DNA from: Primulina eburnea
Taxonomy: Eukaryota; Streptophyta; Magnoliopsida; Lamiales; Gesneriaceae
Direction: 5' to 3'
Length of the DNA: 64,000 nucleotides
Assembly (NCBI RefSeq): GCF_022965805.1
Contig: NC_133106.1
Location: forward strand, 37,437,913 to 37,501,912
The notes under the pieces were generated by a model. The model made no database searches, was not told where the DNA came from, and was given only the letters and a program-made list of their open reading frames with translations. How positions within the stretch are numbered: the first letter of the stretch is position 1; every line of letters begins with the position of its first letter. This document shows positions 12,613-24,241 of this stretch, one piece after another. A program made the translations under genes and the position numbers.

Positions 12613-13608
12613 ATACGCAGAGCGCGAGAGGAAATCTGAACCAGAGAGTGAAATTGAAGGTGAAGTTTTTAGTGAAAGAGGGTAATTTGAAGTGGATAGG
12701 ATTGGATTTAACGATGAACAAAGGTTTACGTACGGCCCAGACTTTGCAGATCATTGGACCGTTGGAGCCTTTTGTGTGTGTCCGAAAATCATCTATTATT
12801 TTTTTATTGCTCATCTACTATATATTATGAATAACAGATTATATTTCATTTGATCAAATTCAAATACTTTTAATATATTTTGGTTTCGAACTATTATTTT
12901 TTCCTTCTAAATGTAGGGACTGAATATGACGAAAAATATTTAGATAACGATTTTTGTAAATTTTATACTAGATTACAGTGTTTGAAATCAAATTAATTAT
13001 TCAACAGAATTTGAAATTTGAATAGATGAATATTTTCAGTTGGGTTTGTTTCAGAAGCTTTGGTCAGTTCGATTTGCGGAAAAGAAATTCCAGTAGTTCG
13101 TTTTAAGAAGTTTGTTCGATTTTAACCAAAAAATCGACCCTGTCTTTCACCTCATCCAATGGTTGTCCCGGTGCAACACATAACCAACCATAATATAATA
13201 TCACATTGCCCGAACACAAGCTCGTTCGACTTATTGCACGAGCTCGACGTAAAGTCACCTGAAGTCGAACAGAACATCATGAAATGCCGCAGTGATACAA
13301 GCATGACACTTCAAACTCAAGGGTCGCAAGTTGGTCACACGAAATCTTAGTCACAATAGAAGGATTTCAATTAACAAAATGTTTTAAGGCATGGTTGAAA
13401 TGAAACCAAGTAAAGCGAAACTGCACAATAATTCCTGATCAGCACAGCTGCATTCAGACTAAACACAAACAAATGAAAAAGGCTTTGTCCTAAGTTTCCA
13501 TGAGTATCCCCTCCTAACCTTCTGCCTAATGTAACGACGGTCACCTATTTGTCTTCCAACTGTCTGTCAGAACTAAGTTTACTCCTTCCGCTAGTTAGTG
13601 TATCTATT
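12613..13608. other. Spacer between the two HON-like genes
   Basis: It should contain the promoter and 5' UTR of copy A (next to 12612) and the 3' UTR of copy B (next to 13609). The open frames here have no recognisable domain. A TATATA-rich stretch near 12825 lies a suitable distance upstream of the copy A start but is not distinctive. Confidence 0.45.
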
Positions 13609-16597
13609 TCAACTTTGGGGTGGAATGTTCAATGTTGTATTCACATCCATTTCTGCTAAAGTTTCTAGTTCTTGCAAAGCGGTAAGGGTAGTTTCGCTAT
13701 TCAAGTGTGGCCTTATGATGTTCACTGTATGCTTGATTCTTGATTGCTGCAGCAAGTTCAAAAATGAAATTTTTATGAGATCATAATTGCAAATTTCATC
13801 ACATATGTATTTCAATGAAACAAACATTTACAAAATATGTAGAAAACTTACAAAATATTGCAGTTTTCCATTGGGATCAAGGCAAGCAATTTGCTGTGGG
13901 TTGACTGGAGTTTGACTACCTGATGTTGATGCAGTCTAGAAAACCATAGACAAGCAGGCACAAAACATAAACTAGTTCAGCAACATAGAAGTAAAAATGA
14001 AGGTGTCTGTTTGATATAATACAAAAACAATAAATTTTGTTCATGAAAAGAAATTTAGCACACTGTCACAAAAAAAATATTAGAACAGAAAATAACAATT
14101 AACCAACGTCACCAAACTTTACACTCTCATTTTCTTTTTCTCCCCCCATAATTATTTTTGTTCGTCTACTCCCCGAAAATAAATATTCTGTTTTTACCAC
14201 ACTATACAACAATATATTGAACTTTAAAATCTTAGAACACCTTACATACGATAAAAAAATATTCTATAACGTGGTATCACCAACTCAATGCAATACATTC
14301 TTATGATCTGCATCTACAGTTCTAAAAAAATATTAAAAAAATCATCTTTCAAAAACAAAATCACACGTGCATCATATTCTTATACTTATTTCAGAAAATG
14401 CTGGAAATAAATCAAGCATATATGGTTTTTTATCTTCTGTTGTGAGATCAAATGTCTTATTTCACTCATCCCAAATGTAAACACCCGTGCTACAAGCTCA
14501 AGTGAAAAAAAAAATTCCTCAATTCTCGACATGGAATATGAGTTCTCTTCTCATGACAAACCACTATTGAGATCAACAATGCACATTTCAACAAACATAT
14601 TTTTAATATTAATTTCTCATTATCTAATATTCATTTTGATCAATTTAAAGTTTTACAATGATCTAATCACAACATAAGTTATGTTAGTTTATAAATCCAT
14701 TGTTTTCCGACAAACCCCTGATGAATAAAGTTGGTACATTAGGTTGATGAAAGTTCTGTGAGAGACCTCTAGTGGAAAATATTTGTAAAAGGGAAGAAAC
14801 ATGCGACTTTGAATCTTCCTGACCTCAGTATAAGAAAACAATGTGATGTAACACCCGTAAACAATCTCCCCAAGAGTTTACGCATTTATTTGAACAGCCA
14901 CCTCAATTTCCTTATTTTAGAAAATCTTTTCATATTACTTGTTCAAATTATTACAATTGCATCTACATTTCATTCCCCTAAATAGCTCATTTTTAGGCTT
15001 ATTCTAATTTAAATACGCCATGACAGAATGGCATCATTCACCCGAACAATCAGTTCTTGAAATTGGTATTTATTGCCAGAACTAACTTAGTCAACAGGTG
15101 AATAAAGTCATTATCTAGGGAACTAAACGAAGCATTTGAACTGTCAAAAGGTCCACAGATTCGGAGAAAAATCCACCAGTTACGTTTCAATCCGGTGATT
15201 TCATTTTCATCATGAATTGAAAAGAAATACCAAAAGCAATCTTGACCAATTTTCCTTTGCCCATCACTCAGGTGAAGCAACAATCTCTACAGTAGTTTCG
15301 CCCAGAAAACAGAAGTTGAATACGTTCATACTTCTTAGTTTGTAACCATCAAGTCATGAGTCAAAGTAAACAATTGACATGTGTCTATTTGAAATTGAAC
15401 TCGCTAAATATCACAGCTTTACCTTTTTCGGTCGTCCCAGAGGCTTTCCACTAAGCTTCCTAGGTTTTTTTGGCTCCTCAGCGGCCACCTTATTAGGCGT
15501 TTTAACCTCACTACCAGCCTCCTTAGGAGGCCGCCCCCTGCGCTTCCCAGCCACCTGAGAAAGTCCACCACCTGCAACAATCGACGCACCACCAGTGGTC
15601 ACCTTCCTAGGCTTTTTAACCTCGCTACCAGACGTGGGTGGCCGCCCCCTGCGCTTCCCAGCCACCAGGGAAACTCCACCACCTGCTACAATCGACGCAC
15701 CACCAGTACCAACGACAACTGCCGTAGAACCCACTGTCCCACCGTCAACATCTGCCACCTTTCCCTCTGCATTAGCCACCTGAGGCGGACGGCCACGGCC
15801 TCTGCTGGTCCCGGCCATGACAGGGGAAGCGGCGTTCTTCTTAGGCCTTCCCCTGCTCCTCCCAACACTAACCTGGAGGCCGCCATTTATTTTCGGGCGA
15901 CCCCGCCCACGCTTGACCCCACCCTGTTTAGGAGGACGACCACGGCCTCTGGGGGTCCCGCCCACGACAGGCCCACCAACTGGACCAGTGGCAACATTAA
16001 CAGAACCCAGTGGCCCAGTAGCCGCATTCTGCTGCTGGGAAGTAATATCTGGCACAGGGTTCTCAGGCAAGGACTGTTCACCAAAAACAGGCAGAGCATC
16101 TTGAACGGACTTATTCTTAGGAGGGCGTCCAGGCCGCTTCTTTTTCCCACTAGAATCAGCCCCATTTACGGAAACAGGAGGTGGAGGCGCAGATCCAGCA
16201 AGCTTGTACGAGTTCTTAACCATCAAAATCAGACCGTCATCTCTCAACCGCTTCAAGTGTGAGGCCAACAGTGATGCGTGAGTAGGCGGCAGGTTCGTGT
16301 GATGGGTCTTTATGTACTTAGCAATAGCTCTCTTGCTCGACCCATTTCGCTCATTCAACGACGCTATGGCATCCTTTATAATCTGCACAAACACGAAAAA
16401 AGAATCACACCCACGAGGGAAAAAAAAAGTATCCATAGACTTGGACAGAAGTGAAAAAGAAACACTTAGTCGAAGTTGGATTTTGAAGAAAACACCTCCG
16501 CATAAGGGGGATGATTGTGGACAGCGGGGACAAAGGGAGTTGGGTCGGCGGCGGCTTCCGGGACATTTAGATCGGTGGTTGGTGGCTGTGGAGCCAT
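13609..16597 (-). CDS. Linker-histone-domain AT-hook protein, HON4/HON5-like (copy B)
   Basis: Paralogue of the gene at 6061-12612, with the same four-exon plan and phases: 16597-16496 (34 codons), 16382-15423 (320), 13935-13852 (28) and 13746-13609 (45 plus stop), about 427 aa. The start is placed at MAPQPPTTDLN; an upstream in-frame Met would add 52 residues with no family resemblance. Exon 1 ends PPYAE, as in copy A. Exon 2 begins IIKDAIASLNERNGSSKRAI, the H15 domain, and then carries about eight AT-hook cores, two of them inside a 37-residue tandem duplication. Exon 3 (CLDPNGKLQYF) and exon 4 (QSRIKHTVNIIRPHL) match copy A in length and splice phase. Expected role: nuclear chromatin binding at AT-rich DNA. 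Intron 2 is 1.49 kb, a third of that in copy A. Confidence 0.88.
15531..15752 (-). repeat. 111-bp in-frame tandem duplication adding an AT-hook
   Basis: Two copies of a 111-bp unit (15531-15641 and 15642-15752), each encoding a glycine/alanine/valine stretch, a KRRGRPP AT-hook and a lysine-rich linker. The period is exactly 37 codons, so the frame is kept and copy B gains a DNA-binding hook that copy A lacks. Confidence 0.85.
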
Positions 16598-16825
16598 ACG
16601 CAACTTTAATGTGGAAATCAAGAAACAGGCTTGCAGTATGTGTGTATGAGAGAGAAGAAGAGAGGAGAAGGGTGCGAAAACGGATACTGGGTTGAGAAAT
16701 TGAACCGTCAACCGTTGGATCCCGTGGTTTGTCACATTTTTTGATTTTGACAATTTTTTTGGTTTGAGGTCTATTTTTAATATTTATAATAAAATATATA
16801 TATATTTTTTTTTTTATAGATAACT

Positions 16826-16884
16826 TAAATAAGAAATTATGTCACAAAATACGATAAATGAGACAGTCTCACGTAAATTTTTTC
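16826..16884. mobile_element. Truncated copy (end only) of the GTGAGAC-G-GTCTCAC MITE family
   Basis: It contains CACAAAATACGAT, then GAGACAGTCTCACGTAAATT. This corresponds to the end of the element copies described at 34301-34414 and elsewhere. The rest of the element and the target duplication are missing. Confidence 0.6.
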
Positions 16885-16956
16885 TCTAGTTTGAAAGGCA
16901 GGATCATTCTTAGCATGATCTCTTTGTTTTTTTTTATGTAATTAACCGTGACTCAG

Positions 16957-17172
16957 TATGATAAATGCATTTCATGTTTTAAAAAAATTATTGGATTTGG
17001 ATTTCGTTATTAAATTGTTAAATTTTTTTACTAATATTAATACATGTTATTAATTTATTTTATGTATGATAAATGCATTTCATGTTTTAAAAAAATTATT
17101 GGGTTTGGATTTCGTTATTAAATTGTTATATTTTTTAATAATATTAATAAATGTTATTAATTTATTTTATTT
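16957..17172. repeat. 108-bp tandem duplication
   Basis: Units 16957-17064 and 17065-17172, both beginning TATGATAAATGCATTTCATG, differ at only a few positions. They are AT-rich and non-coding. Confidence 0.9.
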
Positions 17173-18341
17173 GAATCCTAAATCACTTGTATATTGTTAC
17201 AATAACCCGTGCCAATTTTCTCGTAAATCCTAACAATTTACTCAAAATTCCTCTTCTTCATACCCAAGTTAAGTACGTGTGAATAAAGAATATATTCTTT
17301 ATGTTTTTAATGACGAGAGAGTAAACTATTGGACTAACATAATAGTCAGTAATTTATAAATCATACAGATCAAACTAAATGCGACAGACTCACACGAAAA
17401 GTGTTTGTAGTAGAGTTACTCGAACTCATGAGTAACGTTCATATGATTTACCAACTCGGACATACAAATGAGCCAACATATTATTTATCTTATATTTTAT
17501 ATGGGTAGGAAATATCTCTAGCCAGCATAAATAGACAGGCTTATTATATGAAATCATTAGCTTCTTGTTAAACAATTTTGAGATAAAAAGGTAAAGAATG
17601 TCTCCCTTTTAAATTACTAGTATTTTACCTGTGCATCGTACGAGGTGTTGATTCATGCCATTAATGACTAAAATTAGTAAATATGACTTTTGAATAATTA
17701 TTTATTGTTATATTAAAAAATGTTAATATCATTTGATTAAACACTTAAAAGAGGATAGCAATCTTCTGATTTGATTTTTTTTTTTTATTGAATTCAATAT
17801 CTTGGTTGAGAATGACCGATAATAATAATAAAAAAACATAAAAAGATATTTAAAAATCATATATTATTTGTATACCAAAATTTTAAACAATAAACAAATA
17901 TTTTCAAAAGTCAAAATTCTCGTCATTTAATCCAAATGAATGAACTTTGATGAAAAAATTTAATTATTTTCAGATGATGTAAAAAAAATAATTAGAATAA
18001 AATTCTGATCAATATACATGATAATAATATCAATATATGATCAGTCTATATACCAAAACTCTTCTTGTGCACCCAAGTTAGGCCAGTTGTAACGCATAAA
18101 TGACTTATATTTCATGATAGAGATCATACTTAGTGGTGTGTTTGTGTGATATTTCTATATTTAACGCGTGATTAAACATTTGAAGGAGGATAACAATCTT
18201 CTGATTTTCTACCTTTAAAACTCTTGTGTGATATTTTATCACAAAAGGATTTTTTTCCCGAGTTCGAATTGGCAGCTGGAGCCATTTTCTTTGCATTGGA
18301 TACTGGATTTGGTTTCTCCGACTTTGGTTATTAGGCCATCC

Positions 18342-18407
18342 ACAATGGTGGATATTTGGATAACTATGTCATCAAAATATTTTGACTATCCAAATATCCA
18401 CCATTGT
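18342..18407. repeat. Perfect 21-bp inverted repeat (hairpin)
   Basis: The arm ACAATGGTGGATATTTGGAT(A) at 18342-18362 is exactly complementary to 18387-18407. The loop itself contains the palindrome TCAAAATATTTTGA. The left arm is preceded by TTAGGCCATCC, like the end of some plant MITEs, but no matching outer end was found on the right. It is likely a MITE remnant. Confidence 0.6.
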
Positions 18408-20140
18408 ACAAAATTGTAATCGGATATTACCTTTTTTTTTTTATGATAAACTTTGCGGGTCAAGTCAGCATCAAATAAGGTTTATACCTTTTTTCCCGGA
18501 GTGAAATAGATTCAGGAGACAGTTTGCGCATCTCGAGGAGCATCATGATAAAGGTAGAAAAATCTCCCATATCCTACGGCATCATGCTTCACTATCTAGA
18601 TATGTCTATGATAAGGATGTGAATCATACTTCCTTGCAAATTTAAACATGTTTCTGGTTGAATTTACTGTACAAATTACCTGAAGTCATCGATTTTACTT
18701 GTAGACTGTAGTGTCAGCCTAATAGTTTAATCTGATGATCTTGAAGTCAATCTCAACTTAATAGCTTGAGATCGACCTCTATCTGTGTAAAAATATTAAC
18801 AATCAAGATCATGAGCTTGTGAACCTGTTTCTGATCGAGTTTCATAAGTAACAAACAAGATAAGTTGGTGAATAAGTTAACGTTTATATTCAAAAAGTCG
18901 AGCGTGAATTGCTAAAATCTGAATTAGCCGCCTCAACTTGTTCCCATAGTTGGAAGTACTTTCTCCTTGCTGCTCCACGGTCGAACATCAGGATTAAACA
19001 AATCAAATCAAATGTTCCATGTTGCAGACGAAGAGAGGAGGAGTGCTGATTACTAGTTAATGCTTCTTTTTGATTGCATACAAAGGTATATAATCTTTTT
19101 CCATTATTGGTAGAGGCCGATGGGTTGTCTGAGAAAGTTGCCACTCTCCATACTTGAAAAGATGGAGAAAACATCATCCACGAGATTCTTTTCCGCTTGC
19201 ATTTTTAGATATCTTTGTTTTTGGTTGTTAGTAAAAAAATTAGATGAAATTATCAACGTTGTTAACATTAGATCGTCGAACTTTTTTAGTCTACATCCAA
19301 ACTATGTAGCTTATATCAATACATCAACATGTATAATGATTAAAAAAATCAATAAATGATTGAGAAGTCTTTTCCATCCAATGCGTAATTGGGATCAGTT
19401 TTGGGAAATTTTTGTGTAAGACCGTTCGGTAATTTTACATTGTAAATAGATCGATCTACATCTTCAAATTTTCTGAACTTTGCTTTGAATAATTATTTTA
19501 CATTAATTTAAGTTGTAAAGTTTGTTAATTTTAACTAAGATATATGAACTAATAAGTGTACAAGTGTGGATAAAATTGTAATGATTAATTTTTTTTTTTT
19601 GAAATTTTGTATAAATTAGTGTAACATAAAATAAAATTAAGTTAACAGTTTATTTGAGTCGGTTGTTTTAATATATTTAAATATTTTGGTTATTTAGGTC
19701 TTCAAAAGTTTCACAAATTTTTCACGAAAATGAAAAATATTTATTTGAAGAGGACAACATTAATTATCGAAAATTTATGAAATGGTATCAGTACCGACAT
19801 ATTTACACGAATTTCAAAATCGAAATAAAAATTGAGAATTTTAAAATTATACTTCCAAAACGCCCATATATTATCAACATTTAATCATTTTGGCGATGAC
19901 CCGGCTTTTTGTATGCATCTCACTAATTACATTGGAGCAATTTGTGAATTCTTGAATGCCTGGTGCATTTGACTCAAGGACCACGCTCCCTGACTATTTT
20001 AAATGATTAACATCAAGCTCTTCCCAATAGTCAAGTTTGCTGAAATTTGAATCACTTTGAATTACTTTGGACAATAACACATCACACAGCTCCTCTGGTT
20101 TCTTGAAGTGTCATTTTTGCCTGCATAATGTAAGGGTGAT

Positions 20141-22997
20141 TTACCAGTAATCCCCACAATTACATTCTCCCCCATTGAAGTGATGGAATCGGTTAGGATC
20201 ACGCAAGATTATCAATCTGCCCATGATCTTCGCCATGTGTTTGATAGCCGTATGGCAGTCCTCACAAACCCGCAAGTTTTTAAAAACACGAACAGGTCTC
20301 CCTTCGGGTATCTTAATAATTCCATAAGCAACAGCTAATTTTTCGCTATGGTACTTTAGCATCTGCTGTTTCTCCTCTTCTTCTACATCATGCAAAACCA
20401 GTTTTGTGGTTGAGATGTAACCATCCAGTTTCATCTTCAAATCTTGCTCTTCCAAGAAAGCAAGTATCATATCACTCTCAGGATGAGCAAAGTCTCCTAC
20501 TGAAAACGTGTGAATCTTATTCTGAACTTCCACCCAGCTATACCCCGGTATTTTTTTAACGCCAGTATCCCACATTTTAAATCTCATTTTATTAACATCA
20601 AGCCACCTGCCTGAAGCTGCATATAAATTGGAAAGAAGAACATACATTCCAGCATTCCAAGGTTCCAATGCAAATATCATTTCAGCTGCCTTTTCTCCTA
20701 ACTCGGTATTTCCGTGAATCCGGCTGGCACCAAGGAGGGCCCCCCATGTTGCTGCATCTGGCTCGAAAGGCATATTTTTCATCAGATTTTGAGCATCATC
20801 TAGTCGTCCTGCACGACCCAAAAGATCAATCATGCAAGTATAGTGCTTTGAATTTGCCACTATGCCATAATCATGATTCATGGAATCAAAGTACTTTCTG
20901 CCCAACTCTACCAAGCCTGTGTGACTACATGCGGACAGAACACCAACCTAAATGAAAACAACACAAGTGAGTACTGACTACTGAGTATCGACAATCAATA
21001 GATGGACACAGATTGCACGTACTCAAAACAGAGAAACATAAAATAAAACACTTCATTCACCAGCACATATTTTGCACAGATAATAAATGCTCACTTCTTT
21101 GGAAAGAAGGCCTTTTTCACTGTTATTTTTTCTCTCAGTTCATTAAATTTTCATAGTTGGGAAGTTGATGTGAACAAAAAAAGAAGCATTACAAAATTCA
21201 TAGTATGGTTTGAGATGTTATAGGGTTTCAATTCCCATATAATGTATTTCCCCACATTAAAAGGAGGAAAAGTCTATGAACGGCGTTTCTCAGGTAAAAT
21301 TGGTTCCAGAACATGGGATTGAGTGATAGACTCGCTGCAAAATGCAGAACAATTAAGGGATATAGGTGATTCATGAAGTTAACATCACGAGTAGGAATTC
21401 AAAATGAAGTAATAAACACGTACAGTTCTGCAACACTATTAGTTAAACTTAACATACAGGTGAAATCAAGAATCCTTGAGCCAATCTTGTGCAAAACGAG
21501 AACAAATATACACTCAACAAAATTTACCATTGTAACTTCATCAGGCTGGATGCATGCCTGTTTCATTGAGCGAAAATGTTCAAGAGCTTCTTTGCTAAAT
21601 CCATGTCTTGCATAACCAATAATGATGGTGTTCCACGAGACAACATCCCTATGCTCAATTCCAATGAACACTTCATGTGCCTCATCAATGCTGCCACATC
21701 TACAGTACATGGCAAGGAGAGCATTCCCCACAAAGCAGCCAAACTCATATCCAGCTTTGATTACACGGCCATGCATTTGCTTCCCCAGCTCAAAAGCTGC
21801 GACGTCAGAGCATGTACTCAATACACTAGTAAATGCTGATCTATTTATCCTCTCTCCGTCCCTCTTCATTTCGACGAACATTCTTATTGCCTCCTCACTA
21901 TCACCGCTCTGACCATAACAGGCAATTATTGCTGCCCAAGAGATGCAATCCCGACGATGCATTCTATCAAACAAGCTTCTAGCATGAGCAATGTCTCCAT
22001 TTTGAGAATAACCAGTTATCATCGTATTCCACGAACTAATGTTCCTACCAGGCATTGCGTCAAACAACTCTCTAGCCAGATTCATGTTCTTGCTCTGTAC
22101 ATATCCGGCCATCATCGCGTTCCAAGAAACGACACTCTTCTCAGGCATCTCGTCAAAGATTCCCCTTGCCTCGTCTAACTTACCATTTTGTATATAACCT
22201 GACACCATTGCTGTCCATGTAAAGACATCACGAACCGGGGACTCCTCGAATAACCTCCTTGCCTCGTCCAGCTTCCCATTTTGAGCATAACAAGTAATCA
22301 TAGTATTCCATGATACTTCATCCCTAACAGGCATACGATCAAAAATCTCTCTTGCTTCAACCATCCGCTTCTGCTTCAAGTAGCCACCCATCAAACAATT
22401 CCAGGAAACCACAACCCACTTCTCCTTGCTATCAAACAACCTCCTAGCCTGCTCGATCATCCCATTTTGAACATAAGCCGCAAGAATCCCATTCCACGAG
22501 ATCTCATTTTTCTCCGGCATCAAATCAAAAATTCTCCTGGCATCATGTACGAGCCCGTTCTGTGCATACCCCGACAACATAGCGTTCCACGAGACAACAT
22601 CCTTTGCAGGCATTTCATCGAACAAGAGACGAGCTGCCCCAAGATTCTTGTTCTTTATATGCCCACTTAGCATCACATTCCAAGAAACCAAGTCCCTCTG
22701 CGGCATTACATCGAACAGCTCCTGAGCGAGATCAAACTTGCTATTTGAGAGGTACCCAGATATCATAGTGTTGTAAGAAACGGAAGTTTTCCGAGGCATA
22801 GAGTTGAACAAACGCAATGCCGCATTGCATTGGCCGTTTCGCATATAATCGGTGATGGCGATGTTGCATTTCACTACATCCGAGTCCGTAACTTTGTTGT
22901 TCCTGCGCTCTGGCAAGGTTTTAGTTCGAGCATGGATTCTCGTTCTTGATTGGTAAGAACGAGAGAAAGTCGTCTGCAGTTGTCTGATGAAACGCAT
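20141..22997 (-). CDS. Pentatricopeptide repeat protein, PLS class with DYW domain
   Basis: Organelle RNA-editing-type PPR protein, close in plan to Arabidopsis At4g02750. Two exons: 22997-21528 (490 codons) and 20947-20141 (268 codons plus stop), joined in phase 0 ([16 protein letters not shown]), giving 758 aa. The first 30 residues ([18 protein letters not shown]) are basic and lack acid residues, like a mitochondrial or plastid presequence. Then follow about a dozen P/L/S repeats with the typical VSWN and MP motifs. The E/E+ region (PGYSWVEV) leads into a complete DYW domain: [15 protein letters not shown] and a terminal CNCGDYW. The HxE and CxxC zinc and catalytic residues of a cytidine-deaminase-like fold are present. 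The RNA target cannot be read from sequence. Confidence 0.93.
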
Positions 22998-23310
22998 GGA
23001 TTGCGATAAGGATTCTCATTTCACTGCTCAATCATACTACAACCTTGTGCGCGCGCGCGCGATTACCATAGAAGTGAAAATACATTCATTTCATAACTTG
23101 CATTGCAACTTCAATGTATCGCATTCATGCCAATATGGATGGACCATACTTGAAAAAATTTAAGAAAAATACAATATATTTTATTGGTATAAAACTGCCG
23201 TTCCCACCAAGGACTTCGTCAATTTAGCTTGGATGAATATATTGATCGCTCACCTCATACGTCTCTCATTTCCGATCCGATAGGAATGTGAGAGGAGGTA
23301 AATCATGGTA

Positions 23311-23454
23311 ACTCAGCCAACCAGCAGCAGCTAGATCTTATGCTACACCGCGGCACAAAGAGCTCCCCTCATTGAAGGGAATTTAACTCCCACACTGCCG
23401 TTTGCGAGACTCAATTCATTGCTCCAAGATTTACTGCTGCTGATCAACTGAGCT
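23311..23454 (-). ncRNA. Candidate small-RNA hairpin, unassigned
   Basis: Read on the minus strand, the 5' arm (23454-23426) begins AGCTCAGTTGATCAGCAGCA and the 3' arm (23340-23311) is AAGATCTAGCTGCTGCTGG followed by TTGGCTGAG. By hand, about 29 positions pair with one mismatch and one bulge. Six or seven of the pairs are G-U, so the fold is good on the minus strand and poor on the plus strand. The intervening 85 bases form a smaller stem (GGCA/TGCC). It does not match any miRNA family I know. It may be a young MIRNA gene or an inverted-repeat relic; no expression evidence is available. Confidence 0.4.
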
Positions 23455-24088
23455 AAGTCTATGCGAGCTCTTAGATGAATATATTGCATCACGTAAACCA
23501 TGCGACGAGTCGCGTTAATATACATGTGTCTATCATCGTATCACACGAAATATACGATGAGACGTGTAAATAAAAATGTGTTCATTACGATATCGCTTAA
23601 AACATATGATGGGTCATGTGAATAACAATCAATCTCATATGAAATCTAGATTAACAAAAACTAATAATCATCCTCGTCAGCATGGAAACAACATTTTGAA
23701 ATATATTATATATATATATATATAATAGTATGAAAACCAAAATAAAAAAGAGAGAGAACTTATTAGCACATGCAAGTATGTGTTAAAACACACCGATTAG
23801 AAAGGAGAAAAAAAAACTCAACAACACTGGAATGATTAGAAGCTTTATACTCTCGAAAGCATTAAAAAAAAATATTTTGAACTGTTATTTTAAAAAGAAA
23901 TATATCAAAAGAATGGAGACTAATTGTGATTATACAAATTAAGAGGACAAATTAAAAAAAAAATTCATTTTCCCTACCAGACAATTTTTGAAAAGGAAAA
24001 GTGTATTGTGACGACTGACGCGTGGCAAAGCAAGCCCACAAAAAGATAAAAAAAAAGGGTGGTTTATACAGTGAGGCGCAAGGTATCA

Positions 24089-24125
24089 CACGTGGTGTAT
24101 TGCTTTTGACCTCGCCCTATGCATG
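24089..24125 (+). promoter_or_regulatory. G-box/ABRE and RY motif upstream of MFT
   Basis: ACACGTGG (24088-24095) contains the CACGTG G-box core of ABA-response elements. ATGCATG at 24119-24125 reads CATGCAT on the other strand, the RY motif bound by B3 factors such as ABI3 and FUS3. They lie about 150 and 120 bases before the MFT start. An ACGCGTGGC motif at 24018 is a possible coupling element. MFT genes are known ABA- and seed-regulated genes, so the pair fits. Confidence 0.55.
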
Positions 24126-24241
24126 TCTACCTAATCTCACAACGCTTCCCCGATAAATATCCATCCAAAGGAGCACACATCACTGCAGCACAGATAAACA
24201 AAGAAAAGTATATATATTTCTGGTGATTTATATCAATTGAA

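Larger units (their letters stand above)
16598..20140. other. Long AT-rich spacer upstream of HON-like copy B
   Basis: No gene could be supported in 3.5 kb. It holds the promoter side of copy B, a truncated MITE end (16826-16884), a 108-bp tandem duplication (16957-17172) and a short perfect hairpin (18342-18407). The frame at 18890-19177 has no recognisable domain. The final 100-200 bases are probably 3' UTR of the PPR gene. Confidence 0.6.
22998..24241. other. Divergent promoter region between PPR and MFT genes
   Basis: The spacer of 1.24 kb separates two divergently transcribed genes. It holds a (GC)n run at about 23048-23060, a strong inverted repeat at 23311-23454, a (TA)n run near 23708-23724 and seed/ABA-type motifs close to MFT. 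No protein-coding gene is supported here. Confidence 0.7.

Noticed and set aside
17612..17645. ACTAGTATTTTACCTGTGCATCGTACG and a similar stretch near 45497 as transposon ends
   Set aside because: The match between the two is short and no second end or target duplication could be found.
23359..23383. GAGCTCCCCTCATTGAAGGG resembles the miR159/319 core
   Set aside because: Several mismatches to miR159 and miR319 in either strand, and it sits in the loop of another hairpin with no complementary arm.
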